Under the pieces are notes generated by a model. That model saw nothing but the letters and a program-made list of their open reading frames with translations, was not told the DNA's origin and searched no databases. Source: Bacteriovoracaceae bacterium UBA6144 (GTDB lineage: Bacteria; Bdellovibrionota; Bacteriovoracia; Bacteriovoracales; Bacteriovoracaceae). Taken from it: DNA of 6,054 bases. Below, piece by piece: positions 1 to 5,114 of this stretch (its first letter is position 1; each line of letters starts with the position of its first letter). The stretch spans positions 1-6,054 of the forward strand of contig DIVA01000127.1 in assembly GCA_002435705.1 (NCBI GenBank). Reading direction: 5' to 3'. A program made the position numbers and the translations under genes.

Positions 1-521
1 GAGAAATTTTTCTGTTTAATTTCTTTTTCAATCTCAGACTTCTCTTGCTTGAGTTTGGCTGATTTTGTTTGCGCCTTTGAGATTCTGCCAAATATGTCTT
101 TCCACAGATCCACTGTCAGATCGAGCCTTACAGTTGAAGTTGAAACATTTCTAAAACTCCCTGAAGTGGTGGCAGCAGAACGCTGATCAATCCCTGTGGC
201 CGCCGAGAGACCCACTCCTCCTTGAAACTGCTGACGGACACCGAGCTGTGCGGACTTAATGGGACTCCATACTGGGATAAAATCAAAGAGTGCACGCTCA
301 CGAGTCTCTTCATACCCCGCCTTTCCAAAGAGCACTGGCTTAAAGCGATCATCAAGGCCCTGGCTTTCGGCGAGACTAGCTGAATAAGCAGCTTCAATAG
401 ACTCCCACTGGGGAGTTTGCTCTAAACCAAGGCCCAAAAGACTGGTTTCTGAGAGCTGAAACGAAGACTGGGCAAAAAGATTAAGAGGGAAAAGAAGGAT
501 AAGTAGCTGAAATTTTGTCAT
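1..521 (-). CDS. TolC-family outer-membrane efflux protein, N-terminal part (cut by window edge)
   Basis: Reading leftward from an ATG at 519-521, the frame is open for 173 codons to the window edge, so the C-terminal part is missing. Residues 1-17 are a signal peptide: Lys3, a hydrophobic core (LLILLFPLNLF) and a likely cleavage after Leu-Phe-Ala17. The mature part starts with a helix containing TPQWESIEAAYSASLAES, the form typical of the first OEP repeat. A beta-rich stretch follows (about residues 60-135), then LDLTVDLWKDIFGR and a Lys/Glu/Gln-rich amphipathic helix. This order matches TolC/OEP proteins, which form the trimeric outer-membrane exit duct of type I secretion or RND efflux pumps; the pump partners would lie left of the window. 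The start is backed by AAAAGG at 528-533, six bases before the ATG. The gene is divergent from folE2 and a dyad operator lies in the shared upstream region. The family call is fairly secure; the substrate cannot be inferred. Confidence 0.82.
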   Translation of the reverse strand, partial: MTKFQLLILLFPLNLFAQSSFQLSETSLLGLGLEQTPQWESIEAAYSASLAESQGLDDRFKPVLFGKAGYEETRERALFDFIPVWSPIKSAQLGVRQQFQGGVGLSAATGIDQRSAATTSGSFRNVSTSTVRLDLTVDLWKDIFGRISKAQTKSAKLKQEKSEIEKEIKQKNF

Positions 522-549
522 AAATGACCTTTTAATCATTTGAAAATGC

Positions 550-569
550 ATTCAAACGTTTGTTTGAAT
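550..569. promoter_or_regulatory. Candidate TetR/PsrA-like operator between tolC-like gene and folE2
   Basis: An 8-bp perfect inverted repeat, ATTCAAAC and GTTTGAAT, flanks a 4-bp spacer (GTTT). It nests a second perfect palindrome, CAAACGTTTG at 553-562. The core CAAAC-N4-GTTTG fits the form reported for PsrA-type TetR-family operators. It lies 29 nt upstream of the tolC-like start codon and overlaps the predicted -35 box of the folE2-side promoter, so a bound repressor could block rightward and perhaps leftward transcription. TetR regulators often control efflux outer-membrane genes, but no regulator gene is in the window, so the identity of the binder is inference. Confidence 0.55.
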
Positions 570-588
570 CAATCGTTTGATGTATAAT
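560..588 (+). promoter_or_regulatory. Predicted sigma70-type promoter for folE2
   Basis: A perfect TATAAT (583-588) lies 17 bp downstream of a partial -35 box TTGTTT (560-565, only TTG conserved). The weak -35 with a perfect -10 and ideal spacing is plausible, and the -35 lies inside the dyad at 550-569, so repression by steric block is possible. Transcription would start near 595, leaving a leader of about 180 nt to the preferred folE2 start or about 70 nt to the alternative start at 666. Confidence 0.5.
568..581. promoter_or_regulatory. Imperfect second dyad next to the main operator
   Basis: ATCAATCGTTTGAT is palindromic at 12 of 14 positions (one mismatched pair) and shares the CGTTTGA core with the dyad at 550-569. 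The two centres are 15 bp apart, so two dimers would sit on different faces of the helix or compete. It lies between the predicted -35 and -10 boxes of the rightward promoter, a common operator position. It could also be a chance echo of the neighbouring repeat. Confidence 0.3.
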
Positions 589-763
589 AAAAGGTATTAA
601 CCTCTCTAAGCAAGAAATATTAAAAATATTTGGAATTTGTACAGGCCTAGTCCAAGCCAGGAGAAATGACTTTCCAGCTTAACCTAGACATGGCAAAGAC
701 AAAGCGGGTTTCTTTTGCAGGCCATGTCTATTACAGGCATAAGATAAGAAACCTCAAACTGAC

Positions 764-769
764 AAAGGA
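764..769 (+). promoter_or_regulatory. Shine-Dalgarno site deciding the folE2 start
   Basis: AAAGGA ends 7 nt before the ATG at 777-779, a normal spacing. The more upstream ATG at 666 has AGGAG (659-663) only 2 nt before it, which is too close for efficient initiation. This favours the 777 start, though 666 cannot be excluded. Confidence 0.5.
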
Positions 770-776
770 TGGATCT

Positions 777-1742
777 ATGGCACTCCCGACAGAGACCCGC
801 GATCACGCCGTGACAGAAAAAGTTCTTAACTGTGAAGTCCAAGACTCGACGGGTCTTAATGATTTTCAAAAACTCCCTGACCGCCACGGCATAGCGATTC
901 CACGGGTTGGAATTAATCGTTTCCGCGTTCCCCTTACCTTCAAGCATCGTGATGGCTCGACCATGAACCATGACTGCGAAGCAAGTATGTATGTGAACTG
1001 CTCGGCCGGTAAAACTGGGATCAACATGAGCCGCTTGTGCTCGATTCTCCAAAACGAAGGCTCCACCCAAACAGTGAACAGCAAGTTCATGAAGTCGGTG
1101 CTGAGCCGCTACAGAACTGATCTTCGTGATAGCGATGATGAAGAAAAACTTGATGAAGCTTTTCTGCGTATAGATCTGTCATACCCTCTTAAGCAACTCT
1201 CCCTGAAGAGTAATAACTGGGGCTGGCAGTACTACAAGACCCGCATCGAAGCCAAAGAGTCAAAGAGCAAAGGGCTTGAGACATACTTAACCATCGAGTA
1301 TGAGTATTCATCTACCTGTCCATGCTCACTTTCTATGGCCAAGCAATACGAAGCCGACTTTGCGGCCGGTCTGACAAGTGAAGGCAATGGTATTGGTGTC
1401 GCCCACGGACAGCGCTCTCGCGCCACAGCGAAAGTTAAACTGGCCCCCAACGCTGTCTTCGGTATCGAAGACTTGATTGAACTTCTCCGTGTGGCGATTC
1501 CCACCGAGACACAAAGCTTAGTGAAGAGAATTGATGAACAGGCTTTTGCGATACTTAACGGCTCAAACCCAATGTTCGTTGAGCACGCTTCTAAGCGCCT
1601 CTACAAAGTCTTCAATGATGATGAGCGATTGGCCGATTGGATCGTCTCCCTTGAGCACTTCGAGTCGCTCCACTCTCACAATGCCTGTGCAGTAATCTTT
1701 AAAGGTATTGAGAACGGCCTTACAGATAGCCCTGTTTTCTAG
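777..1742 (+). CDS. folE2: GTP cyclohydrolase IB (FolE2)
   Basis: This enzyme converts GTP to 7,8-dihydroneopterin triphosphate in the cytoplasm, the first step of tetrahydrofolate synthesis and of the 7-deazaguanine (queuosine) route. Visible FolE2 hallmarks, numbered from the 777 start (321 aa): an LNDFQ..PD..GI.I.RVGI block (27-46) matching the usual LPDVQ...D.R.I.I..VGI; GINMSR (81-86); CPCS (181-184) carrying the metal-ligand cysteine region; HGQRS (210-214); NPMFVEH (264-270); and HFESLHSHNACA (294-305). Oddities are Asn where KG.HMSR-type motifs usually have His, and about 26 residues between CPCS and the HGQRS His where common members have about 12, implying an insertion. The start at 777 is preferred because of its Shine-Dalgarno site, the nearness of the family core, and unlike codon use (AGG, AGA, ATA, CTA, CGG) in the 37 codons from 666 to 776. 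Starting at 666 would give 358 aa. The gene probably has its own promoter and overlaps the convergent lipoprotein gene by 23 nt. Confidence 0.93.
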   Translation: MALPTETRDHAVTEKVLNCEVQDSTGLNDFQKLPDRHGIAIPRVGINRFRVPLTFKHRDGSTMNHDCEASMYVNCSAGKTGINMSRLCSILQNEGSTQTVNSKFMKSVLSRYRTDLRDSDDEEKLDEAFLRIDLSYPLKQLSLKSNNWGWQYYKTRIEAKESKSKGLETYLTIEYEYSSTCPCSLSMAKQYEADFAAGLTSEGNGIGVAHGQRSRATAKVKLAPNAVFGIEDLIELLRVAIPTETQSLVKRIDEQAFAILNGSNPMFVEHASKRLYKVFNDDERLADWIVSLEHFESLHSHNACAVIFKGIENGLTDSPVF

Positions 1743-2553
1743 CTAAACACAAACTCTGACGAAAGGAGTTCAATCGAACTTCTTCGTCAGAGAAAATCTC
1801 TGCCATAATCCTACTCACCCCTCGCTGCGCTCTTGTGTAAAAGATGGCGTCACCTTCAAGGGTAAAAAAACTTTGGCAGTCTTCTACTCCCTGCTCTGGG
1901 ATAATATTCGGGTCTCGCACACAAAGACGATTCGCTCCGAGAAGCTTATAAATTAACACTCCATGGGCCCCAACCTCTTCCCCTTTTAATGCCACATAGG
2001 TCAGATGATTGAGACGTACCCGTCGCTTCATCTCTTTAAAGAGTGCCGGCTGACGAGGAAGTGAGGGATTTAAAAGGATGGGTGTCGCTGAGTAGCGATG
2101 CGGAGTACTGATAATTTCTGATCTTAAGACCGATCGTAGGGCCAGTTCACTAGAGAGCTCTTGAAGATTTTTATAACCATGAATTTTCACAATCTGGTTA
2201 TTGTAAATAGAATCCAATTTTGCTCGTAACTTAGCTTGGCAATCGAGAGCATCCAGTTCGCAGTCCCACTCTCGCAGTGACTCGGGCTCAAAGCGCATAA
2301 AATATAAAAGTCTCTGACTTAAAAGAGCATGACCCCGACAGCGGCCAATACCTCTGTATCCAAAATTAGGAAAGTTGAGAAAATCTTGATCCCGAACAAT
2401 CCCTTTTGGGAGTGCACCACGTGAACAAAGAGGCGCCCCAGGACTTGTTCCTTCGCGTTCAATATCTTCGTCCAAATCAGTGACTGCTGGGTTCCCCTCG
2501 TCATTACAACTCGTAAGGAGAATTAAACATACTAATAAAACACGCCAATCCAT
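1720..2553 (-). CDS. Lipoprotein with papain-like (C39-like) cysteine-peptidase pattern, last gene of the tonB cluster
   Basis: The 277-aa protein starts with a lipoprotein signal: Arg4, a hydrophobic core, and the lipobox Leu-Thr-Ser-Cys16, so it should be lipid-anchored and face the periplasm or outer membrane. After a Glu/Asp/Pro-rich linker (17-45), NFGYRGIGRCRGHALLSQ (63-80) resembles the Cys-bearing helix of papain-fold peptidases. GAHGVLIYKLL (195-205) and CVRDPN (211-216) resemble the His strand and the following Asp/Asn turn. Cys72, His197 and Asp214 are therefore the candidate catalytic set. Cys98/Cys105 and Cys211/Cys226 could form disulfides. The start is well supported by AGGAG (2560-2564), 6 nt upstream. 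It begins 25 nt after the exbD stop in the same direction, so co-transcription with tonB-exbB-exbD is likely. The peptidase idea rests on motif pattern alone; substrate, activity and any link to TonB are unknown. Its 3' end overlaps folE2. Confidence 0.85.
   Translation of the reverse strand: MDWRVLLVCLILLTSCNDEGNPAVTDLDEDIEREGTSPGAPLCSRGALPKGIVRDQDFLNFPNFGYRGIGRCRGHALLSQRLLYFMRFEPESLREWDCELDALDCQAKLRAKLDSIYNNQIVKIHGYKNLQELSSELALRSVLRSEIISTPHRYSATPILLNPSLPRQPALFKEMKRRVRLNHLTYVALKGEEVGAHGVLIYKLLGANRLCVRDPNIIPEQGVEDCQSFFTLEGDAIFYTRAQRGVSRIMAEIFSDEEVRLNSFRQSLCLARKQGYL
1754..1792. terminator. Long hairpin in the folE2/lipoprotein 3' overlap, candidate terminator
   Basis: CTCTGACGAA (1754-1763) pairs perfectly with TTCGTCAGAG (1783-1792). 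Inside it AGTTC (1767-1771) pairs with GAACT (1776-1780) around an AATC loop, joined by a G-C and a G-U pair with one bulged A, giving about 17 bp in all. It starts 12 nt after the folE2 stop but lies within the last codons of the opposing lipoprotein gene. On the plus strand it is followed by AAAATCTC, not a T-run. On the minus strand it is followed by TTTGTGTTT. It may end folE2 transcription, act on both strands, or protect a 3' end. Confidence 0.5.
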
Positions 2554-2578
2554 GCGCGACTCCTGATCTCAGGATGAG

Positions 2579-2974
2579 TTATTTCTTCTTTTCCGTGATG
2601 AGAGAAATATTATTAAGCTTGTGCTCACGAAGCGTATCTAAAACCTTTACGAGGCGCTCGTATCGAACACCGCCATCAACTCGCAAGTTGACGAGAGTCT
2701 TTTCTTCAGCCGTTTTGAGAAAGGTTGGCAGCTCTTCTAGTTCCGTTTTCTTTCCATTTATCGCCACGGCCGTATCACTGAGCTCAATGGTAATATCTTT
2801 GAGTTTTTTCTCATCGCCTTTACCCTGAGTCGCCTGAGGGAGCTTAAGCAGCAAGGCAAGCTCTTCTTTTTTAAACACGGAGGTCACGAGAAAGAAAATA
2901 AGCAGAAGAAAGACGACATCGATCAATGGAGTGAGGTCTGCGGTCAGAGATTCTCTACGGTGGCGACGGCTCAT
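2579..2974 (-). CDS. exbD: ExbD/TolR-family biopolymer transport protein
   Basis: This 131-aa protein is the proton-channel partner of ExbB in the inner-membrane motor that energises TonB. It has the standard layout: a short basic cytoplasmic tail (SRRHRRES), one membrane helix (about residues 14-32, LTPLIDVVFLLLIFFLVTS) holding the invariant acidic residue Asp19 that corresponds to the proton-carrying Asp of ExbD, and a periplasmic domain of about 95 residues beginning with KKEELALLLKLP and containing VNLRVDGGVRYERLVKVLDTL. Length is close to the family norm. Its ATG is 3 nt after the exbB stop, so translation is probably coupled; the nearby GGGAAG is only a weak ribosome site. TolR is the main alternative, but the adjacent TonB-type protein favours ExbD. 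Confidence 0.96.
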   Translation of the reverse strand: MSRRHRRESLTADLTPLIDVVFLLLIFFLVTSVFKKEELALLLKLPQATQGKGDEKKLKDITIELSDTAVAINGKKTELEELPTFLKTAEEKTLVNLRVDGGVRYERLVKVLDTLREHKLNNISLITEKKK

Positions 2975-2977
2975 GCT

Positions 2978-3493
2978 CTACTTCCCAGTCAGCTTTGGCA
3001 GAACAAGTTTCTCAAGACCAATTTCTAAGCTATCAAGCTTCCCTGTTAAAAAGTTATGCGCAATGTAGTGAGGGATCGCAACGATAAGACCTGCGATCGT
3101 GGTGATAAGAGCAAGCGAGATGCCTGAAGCAAACTCACCTGGGTTTTCGAGACCTTTAGCTGCAATGACTTGGAAAGCTTCAAAGATACCAGTCACTGTT
3201 CCCAAAAGACCCAAAAGAGGCGCAATCGTAGCGATCATTTTGATCACAGTCATTCCATACTCAAGTTCACTAACTTTCGCTGTGATCATGTCCTTGGCGT
3301 AGGACATGGCATCGCTCCCCTGAACAGTCTTTTTGACTTCCACCGCTAGCTCATCGGCCAGTGCTGCTGAATTTTTGGTGAAATCTTTAAGCACCCAAAA
3401 ACGCCAACAGACCATTGAGAGTCCAATAACGTTCATGGCCACCAGAATCCAAGTAATGGATCCACCTTGATTTACATAATCAATTAAACGCAT
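2978..3493 (-). CDS. exbB: ExbB/TolQ/MotA-family proton-channel protein, short ExbB2-like form
   Basis: ExbB forms the multimeric ring around ExbD that uses proton-motive force to drive TonB. The 171-aa protein has three membrane segments, at about 12-34, 83-110 and 123-147, with a cytoplasmic loop between the first two. The MotA/TolQ/ExbB signature is clear in APLLGLLGTVTGIFEAF (91-107) and ISLALITTIAGLIVAIP (125-141). It is much shorter than E. coli ExbB (244 aa) and resembles the compact ExbB2 form of Vibrio TonB2 systems, which also has GTVTG plus an acidic residue in TM2 and no Glu in the TM3 GIS.AL motif; here the TM3 position is Leu127 and Glu105 lies in TM2. AAGGA (3500-3504) sits 6 nt before the ATG. 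The gene is 20 nt downstream of tonB and 3 nt upstream of exbD, an operon arrangement. Confidence 0.96.
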   Translation of the reverse strand: MRLIDYVNQGGSITWILVAMNVIGLSMVCWRFWVLKDFTKNSAALADELAVEVKKTVQGSDAMSYAKDMITAKVSELEYGMTVIKMIATIAPLLGLLGTVTGIFEAFQVIAAKGLENPGEFASGISLALITTIAGLIVAIPHYIAHNFLTGKLDSLEIGLEKLVLPKLTGK

Positions 3494-3513
3494 AAATAAT
3501 CCTTCTTATTTGC

Positions 3514-4104
3514 TTATTGATACAAAGAATAGCGCATTGGAATCTTCACTGTCATCGAATCCTCGCCAATTTCTGGAGGAATAGGACGAAAATGACGAAC
3601 CTCATTGATGGTCGCTAATGCTGCTTGGTTTAACCGCTCATAGGGGCTACTTTGCGTCACACGAGCGTTCATAATATGACCATCAGCACTGAGCGTAAAA
3701 GTCACCTCAACCGTTCCTGTCTGACCCAGACGCTTGGCCTGGAGAGGATAAACTTTTTTACTTTCAATCAACTGCCTGAGCTCCCCAAGATAAACGAGTT
3801 TAAGATCTTGAGTGGAAGAAGTTGGAGCGGGAGAAGAACTGGCGGCGACTTGGGGGGTACTCATTTCTTCTTTTGCGGGAGTTTGCGATTTTATTTCTTT
3901 AACAAGAGGCCTCGGTATCAGGGTTTGTGGCAAGGTCTTACGTTGAGCTTGCTCAAAATACACTCGGATACCAGAAGTTGATTGTGAGAGTGAGTGAGCT
4001 ATTTCTTGAGAAAAGGTTTGAAAAAATAAAGCCAACACGTGAACGAGAATAACCCCAACCATGAGAGCATACAAAGAGCGAGGAGATGATTGGGTAGAGT
4101 CCAT
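3514..4104 (-). CDS. tonB: TonB-family energy transducer
   Basis: This 196-aa protein carries energy from ExbB-ExbD through the periplasm to TonB-dependent outer-membrane receptors. It has a short cytoplasmic N-terminus, one membrane helix (about 11-30, LYALMVGVILVHVLALFF) with His22, matching the conserved His in the TonB anchor helix, and a Ser/Thr/Pro/Ala/Lys-rich periplasmic linker (about 51-100), short and without long Glu-Pro/Lys-Pro repeats. The C-terminal TonB domain (about 104-196) includes VYPLQAKRLGQTGTVEVTFTL with the Tyr119-Pro120 motif, and FRPIPP near the end. Its size fits TonB2-like proteins rather than the longer E. coli TonB. The start at 4104 is chosen because it puts the helix just after the N-terminus; upstream in-frame starts (TTG at 4185, ATG at 4179) would add about 25 residues that include a second hydrophobic run and fit TonB poorly. 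No Shine-Dalgarno site precedes 4104, and a -10-like box ends 10 nt before it. Confidence 0.9.
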   Translation of the reverse strand: MDSTQSSPRSLYALMVGVILVHVLALFFQTFSQEIAHSLSQSTSGIRVYFEQAQRKTLPQTLIPRPLVKEIKSQTPAKEEMSTPQVAASSSPAPTSSTQDLKLVYLGELRQLIESKKVYPLQAKRLGQTGTVEVTFTLSADGHIMNARVTQSSPYERLNQAALATINEVRHFRPIPPEIGEDSMTVKIPMRYSLYQ

Positions 4105-4110
4105 AGTGGT

Positions 4111-4142
4111 GTTTAGTATACCAAACAAATGGCTGTCGTCTA
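4111..4142 (-). promoter_or_regulatory. Predicted tonB promoter with overlapping dyad
   Basis: On the minus strand TATACT (4115-4120) forms a good -10 box, and TAGACG (4137-4142), 4 of 6 to consensus, lies 16 bp upstream as a -35. The predicted start of transcription is only a few bases before the tonB ATG at 4104. The 16-bp dyad GTTTAGTATACCAAAC (4111-4126) is symmetric except for one base pair and covers the -10 box, the position expected for a repressor site. The regulator is unknown; the dyad does not look like a Fur box. Confidence 0.4.
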
Positions 4143-4165
4143 TAACATCTATAAAAAAGACTAAC

Positions 4166-4197
4166 TTGACACTTATCATACTCAAGGCCAGTGTAAT
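4166..4197 (+). promoter_or_regulatory. Weak candidate promoter for the MscS-family gene
   Basis: A perfect -35 box TTGACA (4166-4171) is followed by TGTAAT (4192-4197), 5 of 6 to the -10 consensus. The 20-bp spacer is longer than the usual 16-18 bp, so this is tentative. It would place the start of transcription about 25 nt before the channel gene's ATG. Confidence 0.25.
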
Positions 4198-4229
4198 TAA
4201 AAAAAACCTGACAAATCAAAGAGTTACCT

Positions 4230-5114
4230 ATGACATCAACCATTTGGGATCATTTGAAATTTATCGATTCGTGGTGGCATTACAGAATATTTACCATCCA
4301 AGATATTCCCCTCACTATCGGGAACATCATTCTCGGGATTTTACTCCTCCTCTTGGCCCGTCGTCTGGCTTCCATCACGAGCAGGATAATTATAAAGCGA
4401 CTGCAAAAAGTGGTGGAAGACCGCTCAGCGCTAAGCACTTACACCATCATGATCAACACAGCGACACTCGTGCTCTTTGTTGTCATCGCACTGACCGTTG
4501 CCGGTATTCCACTCTCCATTTTTACCGTGATCGGCGGTGCACTTGCTATCGGGATTGGTTTTGGATCACAAAACATTGTGAACAATTTTATCTCAGGCCT
4601 TATCTTAATGGCAGAGAAGCCAATCAAAATCGGTGACATCGTTGAAGTCGGTTCCACTAGTGGCACGGTGATTGAGATAGGTGTAAGAGCAACGAGTATT
4701 AGAACCATTGAAAATAAAATCTGGATCATCCCGAACTCAAAATTTCTCGAGGAAGCGGTTCTTAACTGGACGAACAATGATCAAATCGTTCGGACGGAAA
4801 TAACCGTCGGTGTGGCCTACGGAAGTGACACAGAGTTGGTTCAAAAAATTTCTCTTCAAGCTATGGATGAACTTTTGCTGATTGAAAAGAATCCAAAGCC
4901 TCGGGTCATTTTTCATGACTTCGGAGATCATGCCCTGATCTTTAAGCTCGTTTTCTGGGCCGATAATACGAAGATCGATTCCTACCAAGAGTGTCGCAGC
5001 CAATTGCGATTTAAAATTGATAAAGTTTTTCGTGAACATAAAATCGAGATTAGTTTTCACCAGAAAGATCTGCACATCCGCTCTTCTATCCCCTTGGAGA
5101 TTAAAAGCGTTTAG
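4230..5114 (+). CDS. MscS-family small-conductance mechanosensitive channel
   Basis: Channels of this family open when membrane tension rises and release solutes during osmotic downshock. The 294-aa protein is near the size of E. coli MscS (286 aa) and has the same layout. Two membrane segments lie at about 27-47 and 73-92, followed by the Gly/Ala-rich pore helix TM3 (about 97-130) with IGGALAIGIGFGSQNIVNNF, ending in MAEKPIKIGDIVEVG. The cytoplasmic beta domain has GTVIEIGVRATSIRT and IIPNSKFLEEAVLNW, and the alpha/beta C-terminal domain has VGVAYGSD. These match MscS blocks such as GxVxxIxxRxTxxRT and IPNxxxxxxxxxNW. The start is the first ATG after a weak AAGAG-like site 6 nt upstream. It is divergent from tonB and convergent with the oxidoreductase gene, overlapping it by 14 nt. 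Paralogues often coexist in a genome, so no specific symbol is given. Confidence 0.95.
   Translation: MTSTIWDHLKFIDSWWHYRIFTIQDIPLTIGNIILGILLLLLARRLASITSRIIIKRLQKVVEDRSALSTYTIMINTATLVLFVVIALTVAGIPLSIFTVIGGALAIGIGFGSQNIVNNFISGLILMAEKPIKIGDIVEVGSTSGTVIEIGVRATSIRTIENKIWIIPNSKFLEEAVLNWTNNDQIVRTEITVGVAYGSDTELVQKISLQAMDELLLIEKNPKPRVIFHDFGDHALIFKLVFWADNTKIDSYQECRSQLRFKIDKVFREHKIEISFHQKDLHIRSSIPLEIKSV

Noticed and set aside
128..397. Open frame on the minus strand within the tolC-like gene
   Set aside because: It is an out-of-frame shadow of the outer-membrane protein frame, which has a signal peptide and family motifs; this frame shows neither.
615..631. AT-only inverted repeat AAATATT-AAA-AATATTT upstream of folE2
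   Set aside because: It consists only of A/T pairs in AT-rich intergenic DNA, so it is a weak hairpin that could arise by chance; no riboswitch-like conserved elements are seen around it.
684..1514. Several minus-strand open frames opposite folE2
   Set aside because: They lie antisense to a clear FolE2 coding sequence and have no recognisable domain or ribosome site.
4105..4185. N-terminal extension of TonB from TTG (4185) or ATG (4179)
   Set aside because: It adds about 25 residues before the anchor helix without a good ribosome site and covers the best promoter-like sequence.
4061..4636. Plus-strand open frame of 191 codons across the tonB start and the MscS gene start
   Set aside because: It overlaps the well-supported TonB and MscS frames, and its translation is His/Arg-rich with no domain, as expected of a shifted frame.
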